NCBI RefSeq assembly: GCF_001112925.1
Contig: NZ_CPYD01000001.1
Span: 310,001-374,000 of the forward strand
Length of the DNA: 64,000 nucleotides
Direction of reading: 5' to 3'
Source: Yersinia nurmii
GTDB lineage: Bacteria; Pseudomonadota; Gammaproteobacteria; Enterobacterales; Enterobacteriaceae
The translations under genes and the position numbers were made by a program. The notes beneath the pieces were generated by a model. That model did no database searches and had not been told where the DNA came from. It saw only the letters and a list, made by a program, of their open reading frames with translations. This document shows positions 37,285 to 45,704 of this stretch, piece by piece; within the stretch, counting starts at the first letter, position 1; each line of letters opens with the position of its first letter.

Positions 37285-38973
37285 GTGAATATAAACGTCG
37301 CAAATCTGTTAAACGGCAACTACATTCTGCTGTTATTCGTAGTTCTCGCGCTGGGGTTGTGCCTCGGTAAATTACGGCTGGGCTCGGTCCAGTTAGGTAA
37401 CTCTATCGGCGTATTGGTTGTTTCTCTACTGTTGGGACAACAGCATTTCGCTATCAATACCGAAGCCCTGAACCTGGGGTTTATGCTATTTATTTTTTGT
37501 GTCGGCGTCGAAGCGGGCCCAAACTTCTTCTCTATATTCTTCCGCGATGGCAAAAACTACCTGATGCTGGCACTGGTGATGGTCGGAAGCGCCATGGTTC
37601 TGGCGCTTGGATTGGGTAAACTGTTCGGTTGGGACATTGGTCTCACCGCCGGTATGCTCGCCGGCTCTATGACCTCGACGCCAGTGCTGGTCGGTGCCGG
37701 AGACACCCTACGCCATACCATTGCCAATAACCCGACTTTGCAACACGCACAAGATAACCTGAGCCTCGGCTATGCCCTAACCTACCTAATTGGTTTGGTT
37801 AGCCTGATTTTTGGCGCGCGTTATCTGCCAAAACTGCAACACCAGGATTTGCCGACCAGTGCCCAGCAAATTGCCCGAGAGCGCGGTCTGGATACGGATA
37901 GCCAGCGTAAAGTGTATTTGCCCGTGATCCGCGCTTACCGCGTGGGCCCGGAGCTGGTGGCCTGGGCCGACGGCAAAAATTTACGCGAGCTGGGAATCTA
38001 TCGTCAAACCGGCTGTTACATCGAACGTATTCGCCGCAACGGCATTCTGGCTAATCCGGACGGCGATGCGGTGTTACAGGTTGGCGATGAAATATCGCTA
38101 GTTGGCTACCCGGATGCACATTCGCGCCTCGATCCTAGTTTCCGTAACGGTAAAGAAGTTTTCGACCGCGACCTGCTGGATATGCGTATTGTTACCGAAG
38201 AAATCGTGGTCAAAAACAGCAATGCAGTAGGTAAACGCCTGAGTCATTTGAAACTGACCGATCACGGCTGCTTCCTGAACCGCGTTATTCGCAGTCAAAT
38301 TGAAATGCCTATAGATGACAGCATCGTATTGAATAAAGGCGATGTCTTACAGGTCAGCGGCGATGCCCGTCGGGTCAAAAGCGTTGCGGAAAAAATCGGT
38401 TTTATTTCTATTCATAGTCAGGTCACCGATCTACTGGCTTTCTGTGCCTTCTTTATTATTGGCCTGATGATTGGTTTGATTACCTTCCAATTCAGCAATT
38501 TCAGTTTCGGTATCGGTAACGCAGCAGGTTTGCTGATGGCTGGCATCATGCTGGGCTTCCTGCGAGCCAACCACCCGACTTTCGGCTATATCCCGCAGGG
38601 TGCGCTCAATATGGTGAAAGAATTTGGGTTGATGGTGTTTATGGCTGGCGTTGGCCTAAGCGCCGGTGGCGGTATTAACAGCAGCCTGGGTGCCGTGGGT
38701 GGGCAAATGCTGATATCCGGGCTGATAGTCAGTTTGGTACCGGTCATTATCTGCTTCCTGTTCGGTGCCTATATTTTACGAATGAATCGCGCATTATTAT
38801 TCGGTGCAATCATGGGCGCCAGAACCTGCGCCCCTGCGATGGACATTATCAGCGATACGGCCCGCAGTAACATTCCAGCGCTAGGTTACGCGGGCACTTA
38901 CGCCATTGCTAACGTATTGCTGACCCTAGCCGGCTCACTGATTGTGATTATCTGGCCGGGAATTTGGGGATAG
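37285..38973 (+). CDS. ybjL: YbjL, putative aspartate:alanine exchanger family transporter
   Basis: The 562-aa membrane protein of the AAEx family has an N-terminal set of about five TM helices ([18 protein letters not shown]...), a cytoplasmic pair of RCK_C (TrkA-C) domains (about residues 200-375), and a second set of TM helices. Each half carries a conserved acid-plus-glycine loop ([28 protein letters not shown]). The GTG start at 37285 ([16 protein letters not shown]) gives the E. coli length of 561 aa; no strong ribosome-binding site is evident. The substrate is unproven. The RybB sRNA gene lies 89 bp downstream, as in E. coli. Confidence 0.93.
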   Translation: MNINVANLLNGNYILLLFVVLALGLCLGKLRLGSVQLGNSIGVLVVSLLLGQQHFAINTEALNLGFMLFIFCVGVEAGPNFFSIFFRDGKNYLMLALVMVGSAMVLALGLGKLFGWDIGLTAGMLAGSMTSTPVLVGAGDTLRHTIANNPTLQHAQDNLSLGYALTYLIGLVSLIFGARYLPKLQHQDLPTSAQQIARERGLDTDSQRKVYLPVIRAYRVGPELVAWADGKNLRELGIYRQTGCYIERIRRNGILANPDGDAVLQVGDEISLVGYPDAHSRLDPSFRNGKEVFDRDLLDMRIVTEEIVVKNSNAVGKRLSHLKLTDHGCFLNRVIRSQIEMPIDDSIVLNKGDVLQVSGDARRVKSVAEKIGFISIHSQVTDLLAFCAFFIIGLMIGLITFQFSNFSFGIGNAAGLLMAGIMLGFLRANHPTFGYIPQGALNMVKEFGLMVFMAGVGLSAGGGINSSLGAVGGQMLISGLIVSLVPVIICFLFGAYILRMNRALLFGAIMGARTCAPAMDIISDTARSNIPALGYAGTYAIANVLLTLAGSLIVIIWPGIWG

Positions 38974-39028
38974 CGCCGATCTATTTTCGGTGAAGGTACA
39001 ATAAATTTTATATTTTTCGCATGCGGCA

Positions 39029-39056
39029 AGAACTTTATGGTTTAGCCGTAGTCTGA
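39029..39056 (+). promoter_or_regulatory. Sigma-E promoter of rybB
   Basis: AGAACTT (-35, 39029-39035) and TCTGA (-10, 39052-39056) are separated by 16 bases and match the RpoE consensus GGAACTT-N16-TCTGA. The first base of RybB lies 6 bases after the -10. RybB is a known sigma-E-activated sRNA. Confidence 0.85.
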
Positions 39057-39062
39057 ATTAGT

Positions 39063-39143
39063 GCCACTGCTTTTCTTTGATGTCCCCATATTGAGGAGCC
39101 CGATAGTCCCGCCTTCTTAGGTTCAAGACTAATCGGGTTTTTT
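39063..39143 (+). ncRNA. rybB: RybB, sigma-E-dependent Hfq-binding small RNA
   Basis: The first 22 bases match E. coli RybB from memory (GCCACTGCTTTTCTTTGATG and on), including the 5' seed that silences major outer-membrane protein mRNAs during envelope stress. The middle TGTCCCCAT-ATTG-AGGAG region is also shared. The terminator stem CCCGATAGTC/GACTAATCGGG (39099-39108, 39127-39137, one bulged A) differs from E. coli in sequence, but both arms change together, preserving pairing, and it ends in six T residues. Length is about 80 nt. Location after ybjL is conserved. Hfq binding is inferred from the family. Confidence 0.92.
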
Positions 39144-39293
39144 CTTGTCTGAAATAAAATAATCCTATAAACAACAAGATTAAATGCGGATTCAGCTTAA
39201 TGGCGACAAATTGGCGATGGCGTAGCAAAACACTTTTGCTCAGGCACTTAAAAACGCCGTGCGGCGGCGGTGATTCGGCTCGATCACTGACTA

Positions 39294-39703
39294 TTAGTTA
39301 TGGCACCCCTGCCCACCTTCCATGTATGAATCTCTCTCTCCGATTATATATTTCTCAGGGTCTTCACCGAACGGCAGTTTGCGAATGTTGGTAGAGAACG
39401 AAATAAATGCCTGCTGAAAACGTCCGTCTCGATACTGCATAATATCAACTGCGGTTTTGCCATCACTAGATGAGCAGATGGTGTTGGTCAAAGGTGCTGA
39501 AGCCGCTGCTGCGTTAGGCTTCCAAAGATAATAGGTTTGCCCATCGATCACCAGATTACCTTCGCTTGTCACATGCTGTGGCAAAGGAGAAATATCAGGG
39601 CACACGAAAGGTTTCGTTATGCTAACTCGCTCCGCAGCAGCGCGGGTGCTCAATAAGGCAATACCGATAGCAAAGGAACGAAAGTATTCATTACTCGACG
39701 CAT
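39294..39703 (-). pseudogene. Secreted hypothetical protein with a probable one-base frameshift in the signal peptide
   Basis: The body reads ERVSITKPFVCPDISPLP...DSYMEGGQGCHN, three Cys, no recognised family. In its own frame the N-terminus is a poor signal peptide; the frame runs up to an ATG at 39770. In the neighbouring frame, an ATG at 39703 behind GAGAAGAAG starts MRRVMNTFVPLLSVLPY and then stops at 39650. Restoring one base at about 39652 would join this to LSTRAAA-ERVS, making a textbook Sec signal with an AAA cleavage site. So this is either a disrupted gene or a sequencing error. Alternatively, the 158-aa frame from 39770 (AAGGG just ahead) could be used as is. Not recognised beyond being a small exported protein. 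Confidence 0.5.
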
Positions 39704-39942
39704 CACATCTTCTTCTCAATAATTTTTCAGCGTTTATTATCCTGTTAATTTGCCCGTTTTTCAAAGTCATCAGCCCTTTTCCCCTTGTTGCCCGATCATT
39801 TACCTCCTCCTAATCTTTAGCGTTACTTACACGCTGATTCCCTGTTCTAAAACGGTGCTTATCTGCGCCAAAAGTGCCCTAAGGCTTTCTTAATATAGAA
39901 TTATTACAGTGGGACGATTATGAATATCCTACTGGATTAACC

Positions 39943-40683
39943 GTGAAGAACAGTGAAAACACTCCGTCATCATTAAATCAAGTCTCAACGGGAATGATAA
40001 TTAGGACAAACCCTCTTTACTCATTGCCGTTATCCTTTTACCTTTGGCAGGTTTTTGGGTTAACAATCAGCGGATTGGTGTTTCTGTGGTTATCCCGTAA
40101 TGAACAGCTCGACTTGCTAATAAGTGGCTATTGGTTTGATCCAAAAACCCAAAGTTTCCCTTGGGAACACAACTACTGGTTAGATCTGTTCAATCATCGG
40201 CTGTTAAAAATCACGATTATCAGCGCGGCCGTCTGCTCGCTATTTTGGGGAGTCTACCGCCGAAATATTCGACTAGTGGTGACCACGTTACTGATCGGTG
40301 TTGGCCCTTTGGTTATTGGGATATTGAAGTCTACCAGCGCTCATTCCTGTCCTTGGGACTTGGTGGAATACGGTGGAAAAGCCGCCAGCTACATACTAAT
40401 GGATACCGCTCCGGTCGGTGCAGGTCCCGGTCACTGTTTCCCCGGAGGACACGCCTCCAGCGGTTTTGCGCTGATGGCCGTATTCTTCCTGTTTTATCCT
40501 GAAAACCCTCGTCTTGCCACGCTTTGCTGGTTAGTCGGCGTATTTCTGGGAATGATAATGGGATTCGGTCAGGTCATGCGCGGCGCACATTTTCTGACTC
40601 ATAACCTGTGGGCTGGGTGGTGGGTCTGGCTTAGCCAATTGGCTCTTTTTTGGTTGATTAGTGGTTATTACCACCGTCATTAA
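39943..40683 (+). CDS. PAP2-superfamily membrane phosphatase
   Basis: The 246-aa protein has about six TM segments and PAP2 motifs in order: K129-S-T-S-A-H-S-C-P-W-D139 (degenerate KX6RP), FPGGHAS at 166-172 (PSGH-like, H170) and R213...H220 (SRX5H-like). Proteins of this type dephosphorylate lipid phosphates such as undecaprenyl diphosphate, phosphatidyl-glycerophosphate or lipid A. Start is a GTG with a weak ribosome-binding site; an ATG at residue 18 is an alternative. It lies 11 bp upstream of ybjG, so the two PAP2 genes form a pair. The substrate cannot be read from the sequence. Confidence 0.85.
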   Translation: MKNSENTPSSLNQVSTGMIIRTNPLYSLPLSFYLWQVFGLTISGLVFLWLSRNEQLDLLISGYWFDPKTQSFPWEHNYWLDLFNHRLLKITIISAAVCSLFWGVYRRNIRLVVTTLLIGVGPLVIGILKSTSAHSCPWDLVEYGGKAASYILMDTAPVGAGPGHCFPGGHASSGFALMAVFFLFYPENPRLATLCWLVGVFLGMIMGFGQVMRGAHFLTHNLWAGWWVWLSQLALFWLISGYYHRH

Positions 40684-40694
40684 GGTACTGAGTA

Positions 40695-41300
40695 ATGGAA
40701 CAATTAAATCATTTTTTGTTTTCTCTGATTAACGCCACGCCCAATTCACCCGAGTGGTTGGTGAAGTTCGCCATTTTTATTGCCAGAGACCTCATCAGCA
40801 TCATTCCATTACTGATGATCGGCCTGTGGCTGTGGGGCCCGCGAGAACAAATGTCGCTACAGCGTCAGGCCATCAGTAAAACCGCCATTGCGCTGATTTT
40901 TGCCATGCTTTCATCGGTCTGTATCGGTATGTTATTCCCGCATAATCGCCCGTTTGTCGATGGTTTCGGCTATAACTTTTTACCTCACGCACCGGACAGC
41001 TCCTTCCCCAGCGACCACGGCACCGCCATTTTCACCTTTGCGCTGGCTTTTTTATGCTGGCATCGGATTTGGTCCGGCATTACCTTGTTGATCGTCGGGC
41101 TGGCAATAGCCTGGTCGCGGATTTACCTCGGTGTGCACTGGCCGTTAGATATGGTTGGTGGCTTCCTGGTCGCAATCGTCGGCTGTCTATTCTCACAGTT
41201 ACTGTGGAATCTGTTTGGCGATAACATTGCGAAAGGATTGGAAAATCTTTATCAGCGCTGTTTCTCTTTTCCTATCAGTAAAGGGTGGGTAAAAGGTTAA
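40695..41300 (+). CDS. ybjG: Undecaprenyl-diphosphate phosphatase YbjG (BcrC/PAP2 type)
   Basis: The 201-aa inner-membrane enzyme regenerates undecaprenyl phosphate for cell-wall synthesis, acting on the periplasmic face. PAP2 motifs are N84-RPF-87, FPSDHGT (104-110) and SRIYLGVHWPLD (141-152). It is close to E. coli YbjG along its length, including the C-terminal FPISKGWVKG. In E. coli ybjG also neighbours deoR and dacC. A hairpin terminator follows. Confidence 0.94.
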   Translation: MEQLNHFLFSLINATPNSPEWLVKFAIFIARDLISIIPLLMIGLWLWGPREQMSLQRQAISKTAIALIFAMLSSVCIGMLFPHNRPFVDGFGYNFLPHAPDSSFPSDHGTAIFTFALAFLCWHRIWSGITLLIVGLAIAWSRIYLGVHWPLDMVGGFLVAIVGCLFSQLLWNLFGDNIAKGLENLYQRCFSFPISKGWVKG

Positions 41301-41323
41301 TTTCTACCAACTGTTCGCATTTT

Positions 41324-41344
41324 ACCGGCAGAACCTCTGCCGGT
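41324..41344 (+). terminator. Terminator after ybjG
   Basis: A perfect 9-bp stem ACCGGCAGA/TCTGCCGGT with a 3-nt loop, followed by TTTCTCGT. It separates the PAP2 pair from deoC. Confidence 0.75.
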
Positions 41345-41440
41345 TTTCTCGTAAAAATCCCCGCCTCACAGATAACTCACTATAAATCAGCCAGTTATAT
41401 CTCTATCCCTTTCATGATATGAAATAACACAATCACTCAA

Positions 41441-41456
41441 TGTTATTTAAATAACA
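41441..41456. promoter_or_regulatory. Candidate DeoR operator 1
   Basis: TGTTATTTAAATAACA is a perfect 16-bp palindrome with the outer half-sites TGTTA/TAACA of the E. coli DeoR operator TGTTAGAATTCTAACA; only the six central bases differ. Another perfect palindrome TTTCATGATATGAAA lies just upstream (41410-41424). Confidence 0.6.
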
Positions 41457-41472
41457 CCAAAAGGGTTAATAA

Positions 41473-41527
41473 TGTGATTATAAAAACATAAAGGTTGTCA
41501 TTTTCCTAAAATGTTACTATTATCACA
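41473..41527 (+). promoter_or_regulatory. deoC promoter with overlapping DeoR-like and CRP-like sites
   Basis: TTGTCA (41495-41500) and TATTAT (41518-41523) are spaced by 17 bases, a good sigma-70 promoter. TGTTACTATTATCACA (41512-41527) covers the -10 and resembles the DeoR operator (one half perfect, the other one mismatch); its centre is 71 bp from operator 1. TGTGATTATAAAAACA (41473-41488) has one perfect CRP half-site. E. coli deo promoters are likewise controlled by DeoR, CytR and CRP. Confidence 0.55.
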
Positions 41528-41565
41528 TCAAATGATATTACCTACACAAATCAAGGACATTTTTT

Positions 41566-42237
41566 ATGACTATCAACTATGCTAATTATATCGATCACAC
41601 CCTATTAGCCATGGACGCCACCGAAACGCAGATCGTCAAACTGTGTGAAGAAGCCAAACAGCATCATTTCTACGCCGTTTGTGTTAACTCCGGCTATGTT
41701 CCTGTGGCTGCCAGCCAGCTTGCGGGCAGCGATGTGAAAGTTTGCTCGGTGATTGGTTTCCCTCTCGGTGCAGGTCTGACTTCCAGCAAAGTATTTGAGG
41801 CTCAGGCAGCTATCGAAGCTGGCGCACAAGAAATTGATATGGTGATTAATGTAGGTTGGTTAAAAAGCGGTAAAGTCGCTGAAGTTAAAGCAGATATTAA
41901 AGCCGTACGCGATATTTGCGCCGCTATTCCGTTGAAGGTAATATTGGAAACCTGCCTGCTCAGCGATGAGCAAATCGTTGAAGTTTGCGAAATGTGCCGT
42001 GAACTTGACGTTGCTTTTGTGAAAACATCTACAGGTTTCAGCACCGGCGGCGCCCGTGAAGAACATGTGAAATTGATGCGCGCTACCGTAGGCCCGGATA
42101 TGGGTGTAAAAGCTTCAGGTGCCGTGCGCGACCGCGCTACTGCCGAGAAAATGATTCTGGCCGGCGCAACACGAATTGGTACAAGTTCAGGTGTAGCCAT
42201 CGTATCTGGCCAGCAAGCAGCTGCGTCCAGCTACTAA
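41566..42237 (+). CDS. deoC: Deoxyribose-phosphate aldolase
   Basis: The 223-aa class I aldolase cleaves 2-deoxyribose 5-phosphate to glyceraldehyde 3-phosphate and acetaldehyde. Catalytic residues are visible: Schiff-base K153 (FVKTSTGF), K182 ([10 protein letters not shown]) and D91 (EIDMVINVG). It is of the shorter type (about 220 aa), unlike the 259-aa E. coli DeoC, which suggests a distinct lineage of the family. It is followed by deoR 48 bp downstream; no deoA, deoB or deoD is adjacent. Confidence 0.95.
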   Translation: MTINYANYIDHTLLAMDATETQIVKLCEEAKQHHFYAVCVNSGYVPVAASQLAGSDVKVCSVIGFPLGAGLTSSKVFEAQAAIEAGAQEIDMVINVGWLKSGKVAEVKADIKAVRDICAAIPLKVILETCLLSDEQIVEVCEMCRELDVAFVKTSTGFSTGGAREEHVKLMRATVGPDMGVKASGAVRDRATAEKMILAGATRIGTSSGVAIVSGQQAAASSY

Positions 42238-42245
42238 TTATCTTT

Positions 42246-42265
42246 AACCCGGCTTAGGCCGGGTT
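42246..42265 (+). terminator. Terminator-like hairpin between deoC and deoR
   Basis: A perfect 8-bp stem AACCCGGC/GCCGGGTT with a TTAG loop, then TTTACTTTG, placed 21 bases before the deoR ATG. It could reduce read-through so that repressor is made at a lower level than aldolase. Confidence 0.6.
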
Positions 42266-42285
42266 TACTTTGTTGGGAAGCGTTA

Positions 42286-43050
42286 ATGGAAACTCGCCGT
42301 GCCGAACGTATTAATAAACTGACTCACGCTTTAAAACGTTCCGACAAAATTCATTTGAAAGACGCGGCCAGTTTGCTCCGAGTTTCAGAAATGACGATCC
42401 GCCGAGATCTTAGCGCGGAACCTTCTGCCGTGATTCTTCTGGGTGGTTACGTGGTGATGGATCCCAAGGCAAACAGCGCTAATAACTATTTTGTTTCCGA
42501 TCAGCAGGCAAAACAGGTAGAGGAAAAGCGCAAAATTGGGCAACTGGCCGCACAGCTCATTGAAGAGAACGACACGATTTTCTTTGATTGCGGCACCACT
42601 ATCCCACTAATTATCGACGAAATTCCCGAAGAATTGGCCTTCACTGCCCTCTGCTATTCTCTGAATACCTTTCTTTCGCTTCAAGATAAACCGAACTGCA
42701 AAGTGATCTTGTGCGGCGGCGAATTCAAGCCAAACAACTATATTTTCTCACCCATAGGCCAACATAACGAACTGGATAATGTTTGCCCGAATAAAGCCTT
42801 TATCTCTGCCGCCGGAGTGAGCATTGAATTCGGCGCAACCTGTTTTAATTTCGATGAAGTTCCGTGGAAACAGCGCGCACTGAGCAAATCTCAGCGCAAG
42901 ATTTTGGTAGCCGATCACAGTAAATTCGGCCAAATCAAACCTGCCAGTATTGGGCCACTGACGCTATTTGATACTCTGGTCACCGACCGCCAGCCTGATG
43001 GCTCCTTCCGTTCGTTCTTTAACGAAACCGGCATAGAAATCCACAGTTAA
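42286..43050 (+). CDS. deoR: DeoR, deoxyribonucleoside operon repressor
   Basis: The 254-aa DeoR-family regulator has an N-terminal helix-turn-helix (about residues 22-42, LKDAASLLRVSEMTIRRDL) and a C-terminal sugar-phosphate-sensing domain with FFDCGTT, CYSLNTFLSL, ILCGGEF and VADHSKFG. It is close to E. coli DeoR, which is released from DNA by deoxyribose 5-phosphate, the substrate of DeoC. Having deoC directly upstream makes an autoregulated substrate-responsive pair. In E. coli, deoR sits beside dacC without deoC. Confidence 0.94.
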   Translation: METRRAERINKLTHALKRSDKIHLKDAASLLRVSEMTIRRDLSAEPSAVILLGGYVVMDPKANSANNYFVSDQQAKQVEEKRKIGQLAAQLIEENDTIFFDCGTTIPLIIDEIPEELAFTALCYSLNTFLSLQDKPNCKVILCGGEFKPNNYIFSPIGQHNELDNVCPNKAFISAAGVSIEFGATCFNFDEVPWKQRALSKSQRKILVADHSKFGQIKPASIGPLTLFDTLVTDRQPDGSFRSFFNETGIEIHS

Positions 43051-44230
43051 ACGACAACAGTCAGCAAGCGCGGCTCTCATGTTCGATGTTTGGCGATCTT
43101 TGAGCCGAAAGTACCGTTTAACCAGTGGATGCCCCCTTTTTCCATCCGACGTTAGAGTAAAGTTTGCTTAACTGAGTTTATGCATCCCTCATGGCGCCAA
43201 AATAGCAAATTATAAATATCATCACGTACTTTACTTTTTAGTTAGAAATTAAATTTTTCACCCGACTGACGGCATAATGAAATAACCTTTTTTATATTAT
43301 GGTTAATGACTTTCTGCCTATAAATAACGCACTTTATTTTTAATGGTTGTTTATTAAATGTTCGAACGGTCGGTTTGAAAAGTAAATTATTTTAACATTT
43401 ATTACAGCCTGATACCTTTAAGCGCTAAAACTCGCCTTTTATATTGTCTGACAAAAGTAACTTGCCTCACTTTCATATGACAAATAAACCCTACGTCAGT
43501 ATTTAAAAAGAATTTGTCAAACAAATAGAATTTAACCCTTTCCTTTTACTCAGCTATTTAACTGTTTATATAACAAACAGCCCTGCGTGATACTGATTAA
43601 TATCAATACATTATTCCCCAACGGAAATAAACACACATTTTCATTTAAAATCAATCATATATGTTATATTCGTTATTTTGGCATTATGATTTTCGTCAAT
43701 AAAATACTGAAAATTTCGATTTCCGCTAGATTCGACGCGCCGGTTAAAATATATTGCGCCTCAAGATATAAAGAGCAAAGGTTAAGTCGCTGACTCAATC
43801 TAAATTGAAATACAGTTTTGCTTTTTATCATTTATCAAGCAGGTTGCAGTACAAAACACCAAACATAATTGTAACAATTAGATGGAAATTCATAACAACT
43901 GGGCTTATAGGCGTTTATTCAGCATTTGAGAGCATGATCACGGTACTTTTCACTATGAATCGCTATCTTGCCGCCAGCAAAAACCAGGGTACGAATTAGA
44001 ACCATAAAAATATCAGCATAGAGCGACATCATTGCTCGCCGCGGATTAAATTTTATTTTTTACGTCTTCAGGTTATTTGCACTACTTAAAGAGAACCAAA
44101 TCGACCTGATAAGATTTAAAACGCATTACTGTGACTGAATTTTTCATCTGATTATGCGACTCATAACGCACTAACAGGTATTTAACTTTCGGATCTTAAT
44201 TTCAATTTCGTGTTCAAATCGGAGATCTTT
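43051..44230. other. 1.18-kb AT-rich region without a supported gene
   Basis: The stretch between deoR and sdaC is markedly AT-rich compared with its neighbours. It holds only short open frames (for example 43587-43793 and 43805-43999) whose composition looks random and which lack good ribosome-binding sites. Small inverted repeats occur (ATTTGT-CAA-ACAAAT at 43512-43526). It should contain the sdaC promoter, as GGAG at 44221 belongs to sdaC. It may be a remnant of lost genes or an H-NS-bound control region; neither can be proven here. Confidence 0.5.
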
Positions 44231-45523
44231 ATGGACACTACTCAAACTGGCACCATTTCATCCACGGGAAACACCAAAACCAGCACCTGGCGTAAAAGCG
44301 ACACCATGTGGATGCTGGGTCTGTACGGTACAGCAATTGGCGCGGGCGTGCTTTTCCTGCCAATCAACGCCGGTATCGGTGGTTTACTGCCGTTAATCGT
44401 GATGGCTATCATCGCCTTCCCGATGACATTTTTCGCGCATCGCGGTCTTTGCCGCTTTGTTCTTTCCGGTAAAAATCCGGGCGAAGACATCACTGAAGTT
44501 GTTGAAGAACACTTCGGCGTTGGCGCGGGTAAACTGATTACTCTGTTGTACTTCTTCGCTATCTACCCAATTTTGTTGGTTTACAGCGTTGCAATTACCA
44601 ACACCGTTGATAGCTTTATTACCCATCAGATGCACCTGCCTTCACCACCGCGGGCTATTTTGTCCCTGATTTTGATCGTTGGTCTGATGACCATCGTTCG
44701 TTTCGGTGAAAACTTCATCGTAAAAGCGATGAGTATTCTGGTATTCCCGTTTGTTGCAGTACTGATGCTGTTGGCTGTGTACCTGATTCCAAACTGGAGC
44801 AGCGCTATCTTCCAAAACCTGTCTATCGACGGTAACGGTGTAGGCAACGGTATGCTGATGACCCTGTGGCTGGTTATTCCGGTCATGGTGTTCTCCTTCA
44901 ACCATTCCCCTATCATCTCAGCATTTGCAGTAGCAAAACGTGAAGAATACGGTCAGGACGCGGAGAAAAAATGTTCTCGCATTCTGGCTTACAGCCACAT
45001 CATGATGGTTTTGACCGTGATGTTCTTCGTATTCAGCTGCGTTCTGAGCCTGTCTCCAGCAGATTTGATGGAAGCCAAAGCACAGAACATTTCTATTCTG
45101 TCTTACCTGGCTAACCACTTTAATACCCCGATGATTGCCTACATGGCGCCGGTTATTGCCTTTATCGCTATTACCAAATCTTTCTTGGGCCACTATCTGG
45201 GCGCTCGTGAAGGTTTCAACGGTATGGTGGTTAAATCTCTGCGTAGCCGCGGTAAAACCATCAATGGCGACAAACTGAACCGCATCACTGCGCTGTTCAT
45301 GCTGGTCACAACCTGGATCGTTGCAACCCTGAACCCAAGCATTCTGGGCATGATCGAAACTCTGGGTGGCCCGGTTATCGCAATGATTCTGTTCCTGATG
45401 CCAATGTATGCGATTCACAAAGTTCCAGCGATGCGCAAATACAGTGGCCATATCAGCAACGTATTCGTTGTGATTATGGGTCTGATTGCTATCTCAGCAA
45501 TTATGTTCAGCCTGTTCAAATAA
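44231..45523 (+). CDS. sdaC: SdaC, serine:H+ symporter
   Basis: The 430-aa hydroxy/aromatic amino acid permease family protein has about 11 TM helices. Typical segments are [38 protein letters not shown] and [18 protein letters not shown]. The frame opens 7 codons earlier, but the ATG at 44231 behind GGAGATC matches the E. coli start and length (429 aa). It imports L-serine for SdaB. Codon use is strongly biased (CTG, CGT, GGT), suggesting high expression. Confidence 0.96.
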   Translation: MDTTQTGTISSTGNTKTSTWRKSDTMWMLGLYGTAIGAGVLFLPINAGIGGLLPLIVMAIIAFPMTFFAHRGLCRFVLSGKNPGEDITEVVEEHFGVGAGKLITLLYFFAIYPILLVYSVAITNTVDSFITHQMHLPSPPRAILSLILIVGLMTIVRFGENFIVKAMSILVFPFVAVLMLLAVYLIPNWSSAIFQNLSIDGNGVGNGMLMTLWLVIPVMVFSFNHSPIISAFAVAKREEYGQDAEKKCSRILAYSHIMMVLTVMFFVFSCVLSLSPADLMEAKAQNISILSYLANHFNTPMIAYMAPVIAFIAITKSFLGHYLGAREGFNGMVVKSLRSRGKTINGDKLNRITALFMLVTTWIVATLNPSILGMIETLGGPVIAMILFLMPMYAIHKVPAMRKYSGHISNVFVVIMGLIAISAIMFSLFK

Positions 45524-45531
45524 GACTGTTC

Positions 45532-45640
45532 GGCCGGTGCGCTGCGCCGGCCACTTTTCGTTACCGTTCATCTTTAGGGGGACGGTAAAACAGTTAGCTG
45601 TAGACTTAAAGTTTCAAAAGCCGGTGCGATCGTACCGGCT
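45532..45640 (+). promoter_or_regulatory. Two GC-rich hairpins between sdaC and sdaB
   Basis: GGCCGG...CCGGCC (45532-45537, 45547-45552) right after the sdaC stop, and AGCCGGT/ACCGGCT (45619-45625, 45634-45640) before sdaB. The first is followed by ACTTTTCG, a weak U-tract. They fill a 181-bp gap and may set the sdaC:sdaB ratio. Confidence 0.55.
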
Positions 45641-45704
45641 CCCCACTCCACGGTAATGTAAGCAATTTCATAATTAACGCCTTTAACACGAAGGAGGCGA
45701 GTAT

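Noticed and set aside
43587-43999. Two short open frames (68 and 64 codons) in the deoR-sdaC gap
   Set aside because: AT-driven composition, no ribosome-binding site, no recognisable motif; kept only as part of the gap description.
44918-45451. 177-codon minus-strand frame inside sdaC
   Set aside because: The His/Gln/Asn-rich product is the usual antisense shadow of a highly expressed, codon-biased gene.
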